In this document: in pieces, positions 1-8,458 of the stretch | How positions within the stretch are numbered: the stretch's first letter is position 1 | Layout of the letters: each line of letters starts with the position of its first letter | Assembly (NCBI GenBank): GCA_003252385.1 | Contig: QKEH01000154.1 | Location: 1-54,267, forward strand | Direction of reading: 5' to 3' | DNA: 54,267 nt | From: Bacteroidota bacterium | GTDB taxonomy: Bacteria; Bacteroidota; Bacteroidia; Bacteroidales; UBA10428 | Translations under genes and position numbers: made by a program | The notes under the pieces: generated by a model | What the model was told of the DNA's origin: nothing | The model's input: the letters and a program-made list of their open reading frames with translations, nothing else | Databases searched by the model: none

Positions 1-102
1 ATTCTGAACATCGAAAAAAAGTGGGATATGCCCATCCAAAACTGGGGCATTATACTTCACCAATTTTTGACTATTTTCGAAAATCGATGTAGGCTCAGAT
101 AA
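1..102 (+). CDS. IS256-family transposase, C-terminal end (partial)
   Basis: The window opens in the middle of a reading frame that runs 33 codons to a TAA at 100-102. The residues include KKWDMPIQNWG and a tail ending FENRCRLR. This W-x-x-P-I-x-N-W pattern, followed by a short amphipathic tail, is what the C-terminus of IS256/mutator transposases usually looks like. The catalytic DDE core lies outside the window, so it is not possible to say whether the gene is intact. It is a family call from a short stretch only. Confidence 0.7.
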   Translation: MLNIEKKWDMPIQNWGIILHQFLTIFENRCRLR

Positions 103-142
103 TGGCTCTATTCCGTGTTTACACAAAATATTTTATAGTCTC
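1..142 (+). mobile_element. right end of an IS256-type insertion sequence
   Basis: Just after the transposase stop, the segment at about 112-142 reads TTCCGTGTTTACACAAAA and then an A/T stretch ending ATAGTCTC. It resembles the outer end of IS256-type elements (a GTGTTTACACAAAA-like inverted repeat). The left end is not in the window, so neither the repeat partner nor the target duplication can be checked, and the 142 boundary is approximate. The SiaC-like gene ends 44 bases further on. Confidence 0.5.
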
Positions 143-185
143 GATCATTAAGAAGAAAACTGTCACTTGTGTACGTTCGCATTCC

Positions 186-566
186 CTATCCCAGAGTAGT
201 GCTTATTTCATTAAGGTTCATGTTAAGTTTGAACCTGTCCTTACATATTTCACCCAACTCGCATACATCTTCATCATCGGATCGATAATTCCAATTAACT
301 TGTAGCGACAAGCCTTTCTGGCTCATTTGTTCAAACAAACCAAATGCTTCTATAATCGAACGTTTAGACCGGGCATTGATGGCACTCAGGCTAAAGTCAA
401 TCACCGTGCGGTCTTCCGGTTCATTCATATACACTCGCATTCGATCCATGATAGTTGCATATATTTCCGCATCGTTAAATGGCACGGATTTCCCTCGTAT
501 TTGTAACACTCCGTTTCGCAATTCGGCGTAAGGGGTGGTTTTTGTATTGTAAATGGTGAAGTTCAT
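186..566 (-). CDS. SiaC-like (DUF1987) protein, variant without the phospho-threonine
   Basis: A 126-residue protein of the SiaC/DUF1987 family, small proteins that work like anti-anti-sigma factors: in Pseudomonas, SiaC is phosphorylated on one Thr by SiaB, dephosphorylated by SiaA, and binds a diguanylate cyclase. The family pattern is visible as TPYAELRNGVLQIRGKSVP near the start and VNWNYRSDDEDVCELGE near residues 90-106. The centre, however, reads AINARSKR (residues 62-69), where the two paralogues at 20.4 and 21.2 kb read FNTASSKK and FNTATSKK; residue 64 is Asn instead of Thr. If the phosphosite is conserved, this copy cannot be phosphorylated there and could be locked in the unphosphorylated, partner-binding form. 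It stands alone between the IS256 end and a divergent small gene. Confidence 0.8.
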   Translation of the reverse strand: MNFTIYNTKTTPYAELRNGVLQIRGKSVPFNDAEIYATIMDRMRVYMNEPEDRTVIDFSLSAINARSKRSIIEAFGLFEQMSQKGLSLQVNWNYRSDDEDVCELGEICKDRFKLNMNLNEISTTLG

Positions 567-713
567 GGCGGCTTATTTTTTAGTTAATACGCAAATCACT
601 TCGCTTGGGTGACCGCTTGGGCAATGATACATATCATCCTGATAATTTGGAGAATATGCAACACCCGATACCTAAAAAGCGTAAATCTGGTTGTGAACTT
701 TAAATTTCAGCAT

Positions 714-929
714 ATGAACTCAAGAACTTCTCTTTCCAGCAAGTGCAAAAGATGCCACCAACCCACTTCAGGTGATATTATCTGCCAGGAGTGTAAAAGC
801 GTATTGCTGAATCATTTTGAAGCTACTGCCGATTGGCAGGCTGCTTTTGAAATTGAAAAAGCACAGCAGTCCGCAGAACGCTACCAACGCGAATACTCCG
901 CAGAAAGCGACTTGTTCTATTTTTATTAG
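714..929 (+). CDS. small zinc-ribbon protein (hypothetical)
   Basis: About 71 residues from the ATG at 714. The open frame extends upstream to 609, but the extra part is poor in protein-like composition, so the later ATG is preferred. Two CxxC knuckles are visible (CKRC and CQEC, 12 residues apart), a likely treble-clef or zinc-ribbon metal site. Behind them comes a charged helix (EIEKAQQSAERYQREYSAE) and an aromatic end, DLFYFY. I do not recognise the family. A clear terminator follows at 990-1026, which supports a real transcription unit. Confidence 0.5.
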   Translation: MNSRTSLSSKCKRCHQPTSGDIICQECKSVLLNHFEATADWQAAFEIEKAQQSAERYQREYSAESDLFYFY

Positions 930-989
930 GACGGTTGCAACAAGGGTAAAAGAACGGCCAGATAGGAATTACTGGTAACCTCTAGATAC

Positions 990-1026
990 AACCCGGTCTG
1001 AACTTAGGTTTTGGCCGGGTTTTTTA
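990..1026 (+). terminator. rho-independent terminator after the zinc-ribbon gene
   Basis: Arms AACCCGG (990-996) and CCGGGTT (about 1014-1020) close a loop of roughly 17 bases and are followed by a T run. It separates the small zinc-ribbon gene from crtI. Confidence 0.7.
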
Positions 1027-1153
1027 TCCTGCCACTAAACAGTTCCCTACTAACAACCAAAACTCGTGGTAACGATTTTACGCCACTTGCTGTATGCTAA
1101 TCCTGCAGAATATTGCTATCTTGTGAGGATACTATTCCAATAGTAACCCTAGC

Positions 1154-2596
1154 ATGAAAAAGAAAGTATTCATTGCCGGATCCGGAATTTCCGGATTAGC
1201 CACTGCTGCCTACCTGGCCCGGCAAGGCTTCACCGTAGAAATATTTGAAAAAAACGAGGCTCCCGGAGGCCGACTTCGACAATTCCAGGCCGAAGGATTC
1301 ACCTTCAATATGGGGCCTTCGTGGTACTGGTTCCCTGAAGTCATTCAGGAATTTTTCGAATATTTCGGGAAAGAGGTTTCCGATCTGTTTACCCTCGAGC
1401 GTTTGGATCCTCTCTTTCGACTCGATTTTGGTACACAGTTGCCCCTATCCATCCCGGCCGATCGCAAACAGCTGGTTTCCTTTTTTGAATCGGTGGAAAC
1501 GGGAAGCGGCGCCAAATTGGATCGTTACCTGAACAAAGCCGCTCAAAAATACCACCAATTGCATCAGGAGGTGGATTATTACAGCACGTCCAACAGCCTC
1601 CTCCATTTTCTGTATCAGAAACTTTTTAATGCACATGCCCGTTATGTGCATTCCTTATTTCGCGACCCCAGGTTAGTTACCTTATTGGAATTTCCACTTC
1701 CTTACATGGGGTTGGTTCCCATCCGTCATCCCATGGTGGCCTATGCCCTGAACTATTCGTTGTACGAACAGGGTTTATATTACCCCAAAGGAGGCATGCA
1801 CCAACTCATCGAAGCCCTGGTACAACTGCTCGATAAGCTGGATGTTCCCATTCATGTATCCAGCCCGGTGGAAAGCTTTGATGTAATTGATGATAAAGTA
1901 AGCGGAATTATAACCCATGGCAAAAGCCTGCATGCCGACTATTTTATTGCCGCAACCGATTACCGACATGCCGAACACCTTTTGCCTAAAGAATTCAGAA
2001 ACTACCCCGAAGAACGTTGGGGGGCTCCTTCAAAAGCTCCCGTGGCGCTGATCTTTTATCTTGGGCTGAATAAAAAACTGCCTCAACTTCTTCCGCATAC
2101 GGTACATCTCGAATTTCCTGCCCACACAAGCCCTTCAAAAAAGACTTCCAGTGCAACGGCCAGTTTCATTTCCTGCCCTTCCAAACTGGATGCTTCGCTG
2201 GCACCACAAGGAATGGAGTCGTTGATTATTCGGATCAACATTCCTCAGGGGATGGAAGATACCGGACGCATGCGCGAACATTACTTTGAGAAAGCCTTGC
2301 GTATGTTGGAAACGGTGTGCGACGAAAAAATTACCTCTCACGTGGTGTATAAAAAAACGTATGCCAGCAGCGATTTTGAGCACGATTACAATACTCACAT
2401 GGGCAGCCCGTTTGGCTGGTCGGGTACGCTTGCCATGCTGAACGAGCGCAACGTGAAAATGCAGAACCAGCAACTCCCCAACTTGTTTTACGCTGAATAT
2501 CCCTCGTTCCTAGGCACCGGAGTTCCTTCGGCATTATTATCGGCTAAAACTATTGCCAATAAGGTGGCGCAGGAGCACTATAAATATTATAGCTAG
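1154..2596 (+). CDS. crtI: CrtI-like carotenoid (phytoene) desaturase family protein
   Basis: A 480-residue FAD-dependent amine-oxidase-fold enzyme of the CrtI/CrtN type, which introduces double bonds into carotenoid precursors at the inner membrane. The N-terminal dinucleotide fold is GSGISGLATAAYLARQG (residues 9-25), followed by the EKN-x5-GGRL signature. The family C-terminal signature is present as LFYAEYPSFLGTGVPSALLSAK, the flavin-contacting end. Length fits bacterial CrtI (about 490). No phytoene synthase (CrtB) lies in the window, so the exact substrate (phytoene, a later carotene, or a saproxanthin-type intermediate) cannot be told. Transcribed alone, convergent with recO 28 bases away. 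Confidence 0.85.
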   Translation: MKKKVFIAGSGISGLATAAYLARQGFTVEIFEKNEAPGGRLRQFQAEGFTFNMGPSWYWFPEVIQEFFEYFGKEVSDLFTLERLDPLFRLDFGTQLPLSIPADRKQLVSFFESVETGSGAKLDRYLNKAAQKYHQLHQEVDYYSTSNSLLHFLYQKLFNAHARYVHSLFRDPRLVTLLEFPLPYMGLVPIRHPMVAYALNYSLYEQGLYYPKGGMHQLIEALVQLLDKLDVPIHVSSPVESFDVIDDKVSGIITHGKSLHADYFIAATDYRHAEHLLPKEFRNYPEERWGAPSKAPVALIFYLGLNKKLPQLLPHTVHLEFPAHTSPSKKTSSATASFISCPSKLDASLAPQGMESLIIRINIPQGMEDTGRMREHYFEKALRMLETVCDEKITSHVVYKKTYASSDFEHDYNTHMGSPFGWSGTLAMLNERNVKMQNQQLPNLFYAEYPSFLGTGVPSALLSAKTIANKVAQEHYKYYS

Positions 2597-2624
2597 TCCG
2601 CGTAAAAAGGTATTTGTTGATCCG

Positions 2625-3290
2625 CTACATAAACACGTCACGCAATACACTCAGTGATTTTAGCTGCCCGAAGCCGGGCAAATGATCCCGGTAATAGGCC
2701 ACCAACTGATCCAGTAAGGCAGCCCGGTTAGCTTCGGAAATTTGAAGTGCCACGGAATCGCTCAGCGAATAAGGAAATAAATCGGGCATTTGAAGCGTAT
2801 ATGCTACCCGATAGGCCTTCAGATCATCGTGATTAGCAGGGAAAATCCCCAAAAATTTACTCAACTGTACTAAGAACATCAGGTGGTAGTTTTCGACCTG
2901 TTCGTTGGCCACATCCAGCACCTGAACAGCATGGTACAAAAACTCAAACAGCGCCTGGTTGGGTTCGTGTTCCCGCAAGGCATGTAACAGCACTTCGCTT
3001 AGGAAGGTAGCCTGGGAGCTTCGTACAATTTCAAAATGCAGCCGTTGCAATGGCACATCGCAGGTAACATCCTTAATGCGCTGGATACTTCGTGAGGGCT
3101 TATGGTAAATATCCAGTTGTAACAGGGCGAAGGGTTGAAAAAGATAGGGGTTCACCTTGCTCTTTTTCTGCCGTATCCCTTGGATAAGTAGCGACTCACG
3201 CCCCATTTCCTGAGTATACACCTGCACAATCAATCCGGTATCGCCGTATTTGATACTGTGCAAAACCAGAGCTTTGGTCTTTCGAAGCAT
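2625..3290 (-). CDS. recO: DNA repair protein RecO
   Basis: A 221-residue RecO, the mediator that with RecR loads RecA onto SSB-coated single-stranded DNA. The N-terminal OB fold begins MLRKTKALVLHSIKYGDTGLIVQVYTQE with the usual TxxxGLI element, and the remaining helical part includes SxxxFLSEVLLHALREHEPN. Only one Cys is present, so the zinc-finger seen in some RecO proteins is missing, as is usual in this phylum. Its ATG overlaps the stop codon of porZ in a TAATG junction at 3288-3292, so translation of the two is probably coupled. Confidence 0.92.
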   Translation of the reverse strand: MLRKTKALVLHSIKYGDTGLIVQVYTQEMGRESLLIQGIRQKKSKVNPYLFQPFALLQLDIYHKPSRSIQRIKDVTCDVPLQRLHFEIVRSSQATFLSEVLLHALREHEPNQALFEFLYHAVQVLDVANEQVENYHLMFLVQLSKFLGIFPANHDDLKAYRVAYTLQMPDLFPYSLSDSVALQISEANRAALLDQLVAYYRDHLPGFGQLKSLSVLRDVFM

Positions 3291-5599
3291 TAGTGCATCA
3301 ACAGGAGTTTAACGATGTGCGACTGGGCACCATCGCTGGTGGCCAGCATAAACAAGTAGATCCCGCTGGCTACGCGTGTACCTTCAAAATTACGACCATC
3401 CCAGATCGCCTGTCCTCCCAGCGAGTTGGTTTCCCAAACCAGATTGCCACTGATATCGGTAATTTTAACCACGGTGTTTTCCATTAAACCGGCTACGGTG
3501 ATCACCCCTTCGTAATTGGGTCGCACCGGGTTGGGATACACATAGGCATGTTCAAAATTTTCGTTTCCCGTGGTGGCAATACCTCCGTAACTGATCAAAC
3601 CCTTATCGGTGGCGAAAAAAACTTCTCCTGTTTTTTCCTGAACACCCACTCCGGTAACCGTGTTTGATAGTAAAGGTGAATTGTCGACATGAAAATTCTT
3701 CAGGGTCTGTTTGCCATCGGCCGAAACCAAATATGCCCCGGAATGTGAAGTGGCCAGCCATTTGCGGTTGCCTCCGTCGCATTCAATATCCTGAATGGCT
3801 TCACTATAAAGTAGGTAATCTACATTGTTCGTCCCATCGTTGCGCGGGTAGGTAGGTTGAATGCCTGTAATAACATCCCTGCTGAAAATGTCCGCTGTGG
3901 CATAATAAATTACAGGACCCAGGTTCGTCCCCACCCAAATATTTCCTTCCCGGTCTTCTTCAAGACAATACACCTGATTGATTAATTTATTATCCTGATT
4001 GATCACTTCAAAAAGTACCTTTTCGAAATCTTCTTCCGAATTTTCCTTTAACACCACCAGACCATTATTTTCGGTGGAAATCCAAATCTGATCGGTACTG
4101 GTTACCATCAGGTCGGTATAGGTGACATTATCCTTATCGAATAGGGAGTTTGAAATTGGAAATCTTTTGAGGTTGCCTTGGGGATCGATCCGGCACAAGG
4201 GTTGGCTGAGCAGGCTCACCACAAACCACAGGTTGCCCTTGGAGTCGTATTCCAATCCTGACACGCGCACTCCTTCATCGGCGGTAAGACTTTCAAATTC
4301 GGGTAAACCAAGGTGTACCGGATGTGTTGCCGATTGTCCGTTCCAATGGGCTATTCCGCTGAGGTAGCTCCCCACATAGGCTTCATTGGGGTTACTGGGA
4401 TTTATGGCAATTTTAAAAGTATTGGTATTGTGGGTTTCGCGCAGAAACAAGTCAGTTCCATAAAGACTGTTCCATACTCCGTCCTGAAAATAGTAGGCCG
4501 AGCCGTTGGAATAACGTTTTTTAATGGTTCCGGACGACACCCAAACCCGATCCTCGGCGGTGAATACCTTGGTCACCTCATTCTCTCGCGGACCGGTTGC
4601 GGTCAGGTACGTGGCCCTCCCCTGGCTGTCGAGCTGTAAAAAGCCCGAATAGTACGTGGCTACATAGGGAACCCCCGTGCGTGAAAGGATTGCATCGCGC
4701 TGGTGAACCATATCGAAACGATAGACCAACTGATTGTTCGTGTTATAGTAAGCCACATCGCGGTATGAACTCACTGCCAGGTAACCGTTATAAGCATGCA
4801 GTCCATACAACAGAGTATCGTAATTCTTGTTCCAGTTCTGATAGGTAGTAGCATTGGCTGTTATCACCCGATCGGCACCGGAGGTGGCATCGTCATACAC
4901 CAGGTAGAGGGCATTATTAAACACCTCGGCCATACGGTACGATTGATGACTTTGGGGAAGATGTTCCAACACCGACCAGTAGGAATAATCCAGCAGGTTC
5001 GGACTGTTCAGACTGGCTGTGTACACCCCTTCTTCAGTGGCGGCGTATATACGTCCTTCAAAGATAGCCACATCGCGTACATCGAGATACCCTCCATTAT
5101 CGCCCAAGTAGTAGGTTTCCATAATTTCCTTTCTTTCCAGGTTTAAGACCACTATCCCAAAACCACAGGCCAGGTAGGCGGCATTACCGTACACGCAAAT
5201 GCTTTGAATGGTTTTATCGGCAGTCATTATCTTGCGTTTGATGTCGGGCAGGTTAATCACATCCTCCCCTTCCCTGAGTAAATCGATATTTCCATTGGCA
5301 TAGCCCACTACCAGGTACCCATACGTTTGGGCATAGGCCAGTGCACTGATGTTAACATCGCTTAGCCCGGTCGCCTTAGAATGCTTTCGTAAATCGCCCG
5401 TGGACGGGTTATAGGACAGCATGCCCGCCTGGGCACTGCAAAAAATCCAATCGCCCGCTTCTTCTACCTTTAACATCCGGGAATAGCACAAGTGATCACG
5501 CCATTCGCCCTGTAACAGATCCACCTGGGCATTCGAAGGTAACCACCACACAGAAAGAGGTAAAGCAAACAGCAAAAGCAGTAATTTTCTCATGGACAT
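3290..5599 (-). CDS. porZ: type IX secretion system protein PorZ
   Basis: A 769-residue exported protein with a Sec signal peptide (MSMRKLLLLLFALPLSVWWLPSNAQ), many beta-propeller blades of the two-component-regulator type (for example WIFCSAQAGMLSYNPSTG and IWVGTNLGPVIYY), and a C-terminal type IX sorting domain of about 80 residues starting near YVYPNPVRPNYEG with the late GIYLFML element. This is the PorZ architecture; PorZ belongs to the cell-surface attachment complex (PorU, V, Q, Z) and delivers anionic lipopolysaccharide to the PorU sortase. The pairing with recO is a familiar Bacteroidota arrangement. No other T9SS gene is in the window. The start could also be the third codon (Met) at 5593. 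Confidence 0.85.
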   Translation of the reverse strand: MSMRKLLLLLFALPLSVWWLPSNAQVDLLQGEWRDHLCYSRMLKVEEAGDWIFCSAQAGMLSYNPSTGDLRKHSKATGLSDVNISALAYAQTYGYLVVGYANGNIDLLREGEDVINLPDIKRKIMTADKTIQSICVYGNAAYLACGFGIVVLNLERKEIMETYYLGDNGGYLDVRDVAIFEGRIYAATEEGVYTASLNSPNLLDYSYWSVLEHLPQSHQSYRMAEVFNNALYLVYDDATSGADRVITANATTYQNWNKNYDTLLYGLHAYNGYLAVSSYRDVAYYNTNNQLVYRFDMVHQRDAILSRTGVPYVATYYSGFLQLDSQGRATYLTATGPRENEVTKVFTAEDRVWVSSGTIKKRYSNGSAYYFQDGVWNSLYGTDLFLRETHNTNTFKIAINPSNPNEAYVGSYLSGIAHWNGQSATHPVHLGLPEFESLTADEGVRVSGLEYDSKGNLWFVVSLLSQPLCRIDPQGNLKRFPISNSLFDKDNVTYTDLMVTSTDQIWISTENNGLVVLKENSEEDFEKVLFEVINQDNKLINQVYCLEEDREGNIWVGTNLGPVIYYATADIFSRDVITGIQPTYPRNDGTNNVDYLLYSEAIQDIECDGGNRKWLATSHSGAYLVSADGKQTLKNFHVDNSPLLSNTVTGVGVQEKTGEVFFATDKGLISYGGIATTGNENFEHAYVYPNPVRPNYEGVITVAGLMENTVVKITDISGNLVWETNSLGGQAIWDGRNFEGTRVASGIYLFMLATSDGAQSHIVKLLLMH

Positions 5600-5688
5600 A
5601 ATTCTATTTGGAATATAAACGCACTACCAGGCTGAATTATTTTAAATACAGAACATCCGGTAGGAATCCTGCACCGCTGGAGTGATTA

Positions 5689-6267
5689 TTACATCCTGTT
5701 TTTCAAAAATTCGACAAATTGATGAACCGCCCTGGCCCGATGCGAAATTTTATTCTTCTCCGACAACTGCATTTCGGCAAAGGTTTTGGAATAATCCTCG
5801 GGCTGGAAAACCGGGTCGTACCCAAAGCCTTCATCGCCTTTTGGAGTTTCGGTAATGCAGCCTTCCACCTTGCCCTCAAAAGTATACACCCTGCCCTGCT
5901 CCACAAGCGCTATTACGGTTCGAAAACAGGCTGCCCGTTGGCGTTGGCCTTGCATTTCGTGAAGCAGCTTATTGACATTATCGGCGAAAGAGCAATTGGG
6001 ACCGGCGTACCTGGCGGAATACACTCCGGGACGGTTATCGAGCGCTTCTACTTCCAAACCGGTGTCATCGGCAAAGCAGCTGATTCCGTATTTGGTATAG
6101 ATGTAGTGTGCCTTCTCAATGGCATTCCCCTCCAGGGTATCATGGGTCTCAGGGATATCTTCCGTAATCCCTTTTTCCTGAAGGCTCCTGACCTCAAAGC
6201 TGTCGCCCAGAGCCTCACGTATCTCTTTCAGTTTATGAGCATTGTTGCTCGCCAGTATCAGTTCCAT
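5689..6267 (-). CDS. rdgB: XTP/dITP pyrophosphatase (RdgB/HAM1)
   Basis: A 192-residue house-cleaning enzyme that hydrolyses ITP, dITP and XTP to the monophosphate, keeping deaminated purines out of nucleic acid. Family motifs are intact: LILASNNAHKLKEI (SxNxxKxxE), FADDTGLEVEAL, GVYSARYAG, GFGYDPVF and KNKISHRARA. The start is placed at the ATG at 6267, where homologues begin (MELILASNN); an ATG 33 bases upstream adds hydrophobic residues and lies inside the terminator of the upstream gene. Confidence 0.95.
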   Translation of the reverse strand: MELILASNNAHKLKEIREALGDSFEVRSLQEKGITEDIPETHDTLEGNAIEKAHYIYTKYGISCFADDTGLEVEALDNRPGVYSARYAGPNCSFADNVNKLLHEMQGQRQRAACFRTVIALVEQGRVYTFEGKVEGCITETPKGDEGFGYDPVFQPEDYSKTFAEMQLSEKNKISHRARAVHQFVEFLKNRM

Positions 6268-6275
6268 GGTGTAAA

Positions 6276-6320
6276 AATAAAAAAGCTGTCCCAAAAACAA
6301 GTCCGCTTTCGAAACAGCTC
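6276..6320 (-). terminator. probable terminator after the universal stress gene
   Basis: On the minus strand AGCTGT (6319-6314) pairs with ACAGCT (6289-6284) across a 24-base loop and is followed by a T-rich run (6283-6276). The short stem makes this a moderate call. It also argues against starting rdgB further upstream. Confidence 0.5.
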
Positions 6321-6341
6321 TATGAGTTATTCGGGCATGAA

Positions 6342-7178
6342 TTATCCTCCTGAAGTACTGAAACTTCCACCCAGTTTGGGAGGTTTCGGATTGATGCAGA
6401 TCACCGGAAACTTTTCCTTGTTGGCAATGATATACTGCTCGTGAGCTCCCAGCACGTAGTCGGCTAAGCCAATATCCTTGGTCACCATTATCAGTATGGC
6501 ATCGGCCTGCACTTTGGCAGCAAAATCAACGGTCTGGTTTACAAATTCAGAATCGCTTTCTGCCTCTTCCACATCAAAGGAAATGCCCTTGCTGCCAAAA
6601 TATTTCGAGAGAAAGAAGATATTCGACTCAATTCCCTTTACAAAGTTTGGGTCGGAATGCTTGGCTTTGAAAATGTGAAAATGCGTTCCAAAATTTTTTG
6701 CAAAGTATTGTACCCAATTCACACATTCCTTATTTTCCTTGCGGAAGGTAACCGGAATAACCATTCGCTTGTAGCTCATTTTCTGAGGCCTATCCTGAAC
6801 AACAATGAATGGCATTTTGGTATGGGCAATTACTTTCAGAGCCCAACTGCCCATAAATTTTTGCATCCCTTTTATGCCGTGGGTTCCCAAATATACCATA
6901 GAAGCTTCCAGGTCGTTGGCAATGTCGGTGATGGTGGTAAAAATATTCCCTTCCTTGACAATGACCTCAGGAGTTGGGTGCAGGTTGGAATACTTACTGG
7001 CCAGGATTCCGTGAATGCGCTCCTCCGCCTGCTGTATTTCCGATTCTTTTTTCACTATATGCACCAGTCCGATAGGTTGTTTCAGGTGATGGCTGGCCAG
7101 GATAGCATGCTCTAATGCACATTCGGATTTTTCGGTAAAATCCCATGTAACAAGAATAATTTTGTTATTCTCTTCCAT
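6342..7178 (-). CDS. tandem universal stress protein (UspA family)
   Basis: A 278-residue protein with two Usp folds. The first (about 1-140) begins KIILVTWDFTEKSECALEHA and holds the nucleotide loop GTHGIKGMQKFMGSWA, close to the G-x2-G-x9-G-S/T ATP-binding pattern but one residue short. The second (about 150-268) keeps the fold (MVIPVTFRKENKECVNW) but its nucleotide loop is degenerate (MVTKDIGLADYVLGAHEQ). It is probably a cytosolic stress or energy-state sensor. The C-terminal tail PKLGGSFSTSGG is likely disordered. Divergent from ilvE; transcription seems to stop at the hairpin before rdgB. Confidence 0.85.
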   Translation of the reverse strand: MEENNKIILVTWDFTEKSECALEHAILASHHLKQPIGLVHIVKKESEIQQAEERIHGILASKYSNLHPTPEVIVKEGNIFTTITDIANDLEASMVYLGTHGIKGMQKFMGSWALKVIAHTKMPFIVVQDRPQKMSYKRMVIPVTFRKENKECVNWVQYFAKNFGTHFHIFKAKHSDPNFVKGIESNIFFLSKYFGSKGISFDVEEAESDSEFVNQTVDFAAKVQADAILIMVTKDIGLADYVLGAHEQYIIANKEKFPVICINPKPPKLGGSFSTSGG

Positions 7179-7281
7179 ACGTCGTTGATAGGTTATTTCC
7201 GGGGTAAGATACTAATTATATTTAAATCTCGAAATACAAAGTTATTGACCTGCTCGCATCCATAAGGTACAATACTGGTTT

Positions 7282-7289
7282 TATCTTTG
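7282..7289 (+). promoter_or_regulatory. Bacteroidota-type -7 box before ilvE
   Basis: TATCTTTG matches the TAnnTTTG box read by the primary sigma factor in this phylum. A good -33 TTTG about 20 bases upstream is not evident. It implies transcription from about 7295, which excludes the upstream TTG at 7291 and supports the ATG at 7357. Confidence 0.4.
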
Positions 7290-7356
7290 CTTGGCAATTA
7301 CCAAATATCTATATTTACCGGCTAAAAAAAAGCAAGCCGCATACTTTGGGAATTTT

Positions 7357-8376
7357 ATGACACAAATTGACTGGAAAAACCTGCCATTTGCATACCTGCC
7401 AACCGATTGCAATGTACAATGTAACTATAAGAACGGAGCATGGGGGGATATTCGTGTATCCGAATCGGAATATATCACCATTCACATGGCTTCCACCTGT
7501 TTGCATTACGGCCAGGAGGTTTTTGAAGGTCTGAAGGCTTATACCGGTGCCGATGGAAAAATCCGCTTGTTCCGCTGGGAAGAAAATTCGAAACGCATGT
7601 CGAATTCGGCCAAGGGGGTACTGATGCCGGAAGTGCCCCGGGAGTTGTTTCGCGAAGCAGTGTATCAGGCCGTACTCCGAAATAAAAGATTCATTCCCCC
7701 TTATGGTACTGGAGCTACGCTTTACATCCGCCCCCTGCTGATCGGCCTGGGACCCGAAGTAGGCGTTAAAGCCGCCAGAGAATATTTGTTCATGGTTTTT
7801 GTTACTCCGGTTGGCCCCTACTTTAAAACCGGTTTTGCTCCGGTGGACATGATGATAACCTACAAATACGACCGGGCAGCCCCGCTGGGTACCGGAAGCT
7901 ATAAGGTAGGCGGAAATTATGCTGCCAGCCTGCTATCTCTGAAAGAAGCCCACGAAACCGGTTTCAGCACCACGCTTTTCCTGGATGCCAAGCATAAGAA
8001 ATACATCGATGAAGCTGGCCCAGCCAATTTCTTTGGAATTAAAAACCAAACCTACATTACTCCCGACTCCAAATCGATACTCCCTTCCATTACCAACATG
8101 AGCCTTATGCAACTGGCAGAAGATATGGGCCTTAAAGTGGAGCGACGGCCGGTACCGGTTGATGAACTTTCCACTTTTGAAGAAGTAGGTGCCTGCGGTA
8201 CGGCTGCCGTGATCACTCCCATACGCAAAATAGTGGATCCTGAACACAACCGCATTTTCGAATATGGCAGCGATAACCAACCCGGACCTATATCAACACG
8301 CTTGTATCAACACTTAACCGCAATACAAACCGGCGATTCTGCCGATAAACACGGATGGATAAGTTTTGTGGAGTAA
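7357..8376 (+). CDS. ilvE: branched-chain amino acid aminotransferase
   Basis: A 339-residue PLP enzyme of fold type IV that interconverts leucine, isoleucine and valine with their 2-oxo acids using 2-oxoglutarate/glutamate. It is of the larger, eukaryote-like BCAT subgroup: the PLP lysine lies in GSYKVGGNYAAS (Lys about 183), with YGQEVFEGLKAY (substrate side), RPLLIG and the late GTAAVITPI, which contacts the cofactor phosphate. The ATG at 7357 (MTQIDWKN) gives the usual length; a longer frame starting with TTG at 7291 runs into the promoter box. Monocistronic, about 80 bases before ftsX. Confidence 0.93.
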   Translation: MTQIDWKNLPFAYLPTDCNVQCNYKNGAWGDIRVSESEYITIHMASTCLHYGQEVFEGLKAYTGADGKIRLFRWEENSKRMSNSAKGVLMPEVPRELFREAVYQAVLRNKRFIPPYGTGATLYIRPLLIGLGPEVGVKAAREYLFMVFVTPVGPYFKTGFAPVDMMITYKYDRAAPLGTGSYKVGGNYAASLLSLKEAHETGFSTTLFLDAKHKKYIDEAGPANFFGIKNQTYITPDSKSILPSITNMSLMQLAEDMGLKVERRPVPVDELSTFEEVGACGTAAVITPIRKIVDPEHNRIFEYGSDNQPGPISTRLYQHLTAIQTGDSADKHGWISFVE

Positions 8377-8458
8377 GCCATTAACATTTTTTAGTCTATG
8401 CCTCAGTTCACGCACCAATATTTCTTTATACTTTAGCCCCTCATAGGAACTTCGATAC

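Noticed and set aside
5719-6444. 241-codon open frame on the + strand across rdgB
   Set aside because: It is antisense to a clear RdgB gene, has no recognisable motif, and its end runs into the universal stress gene. A shadow frame.
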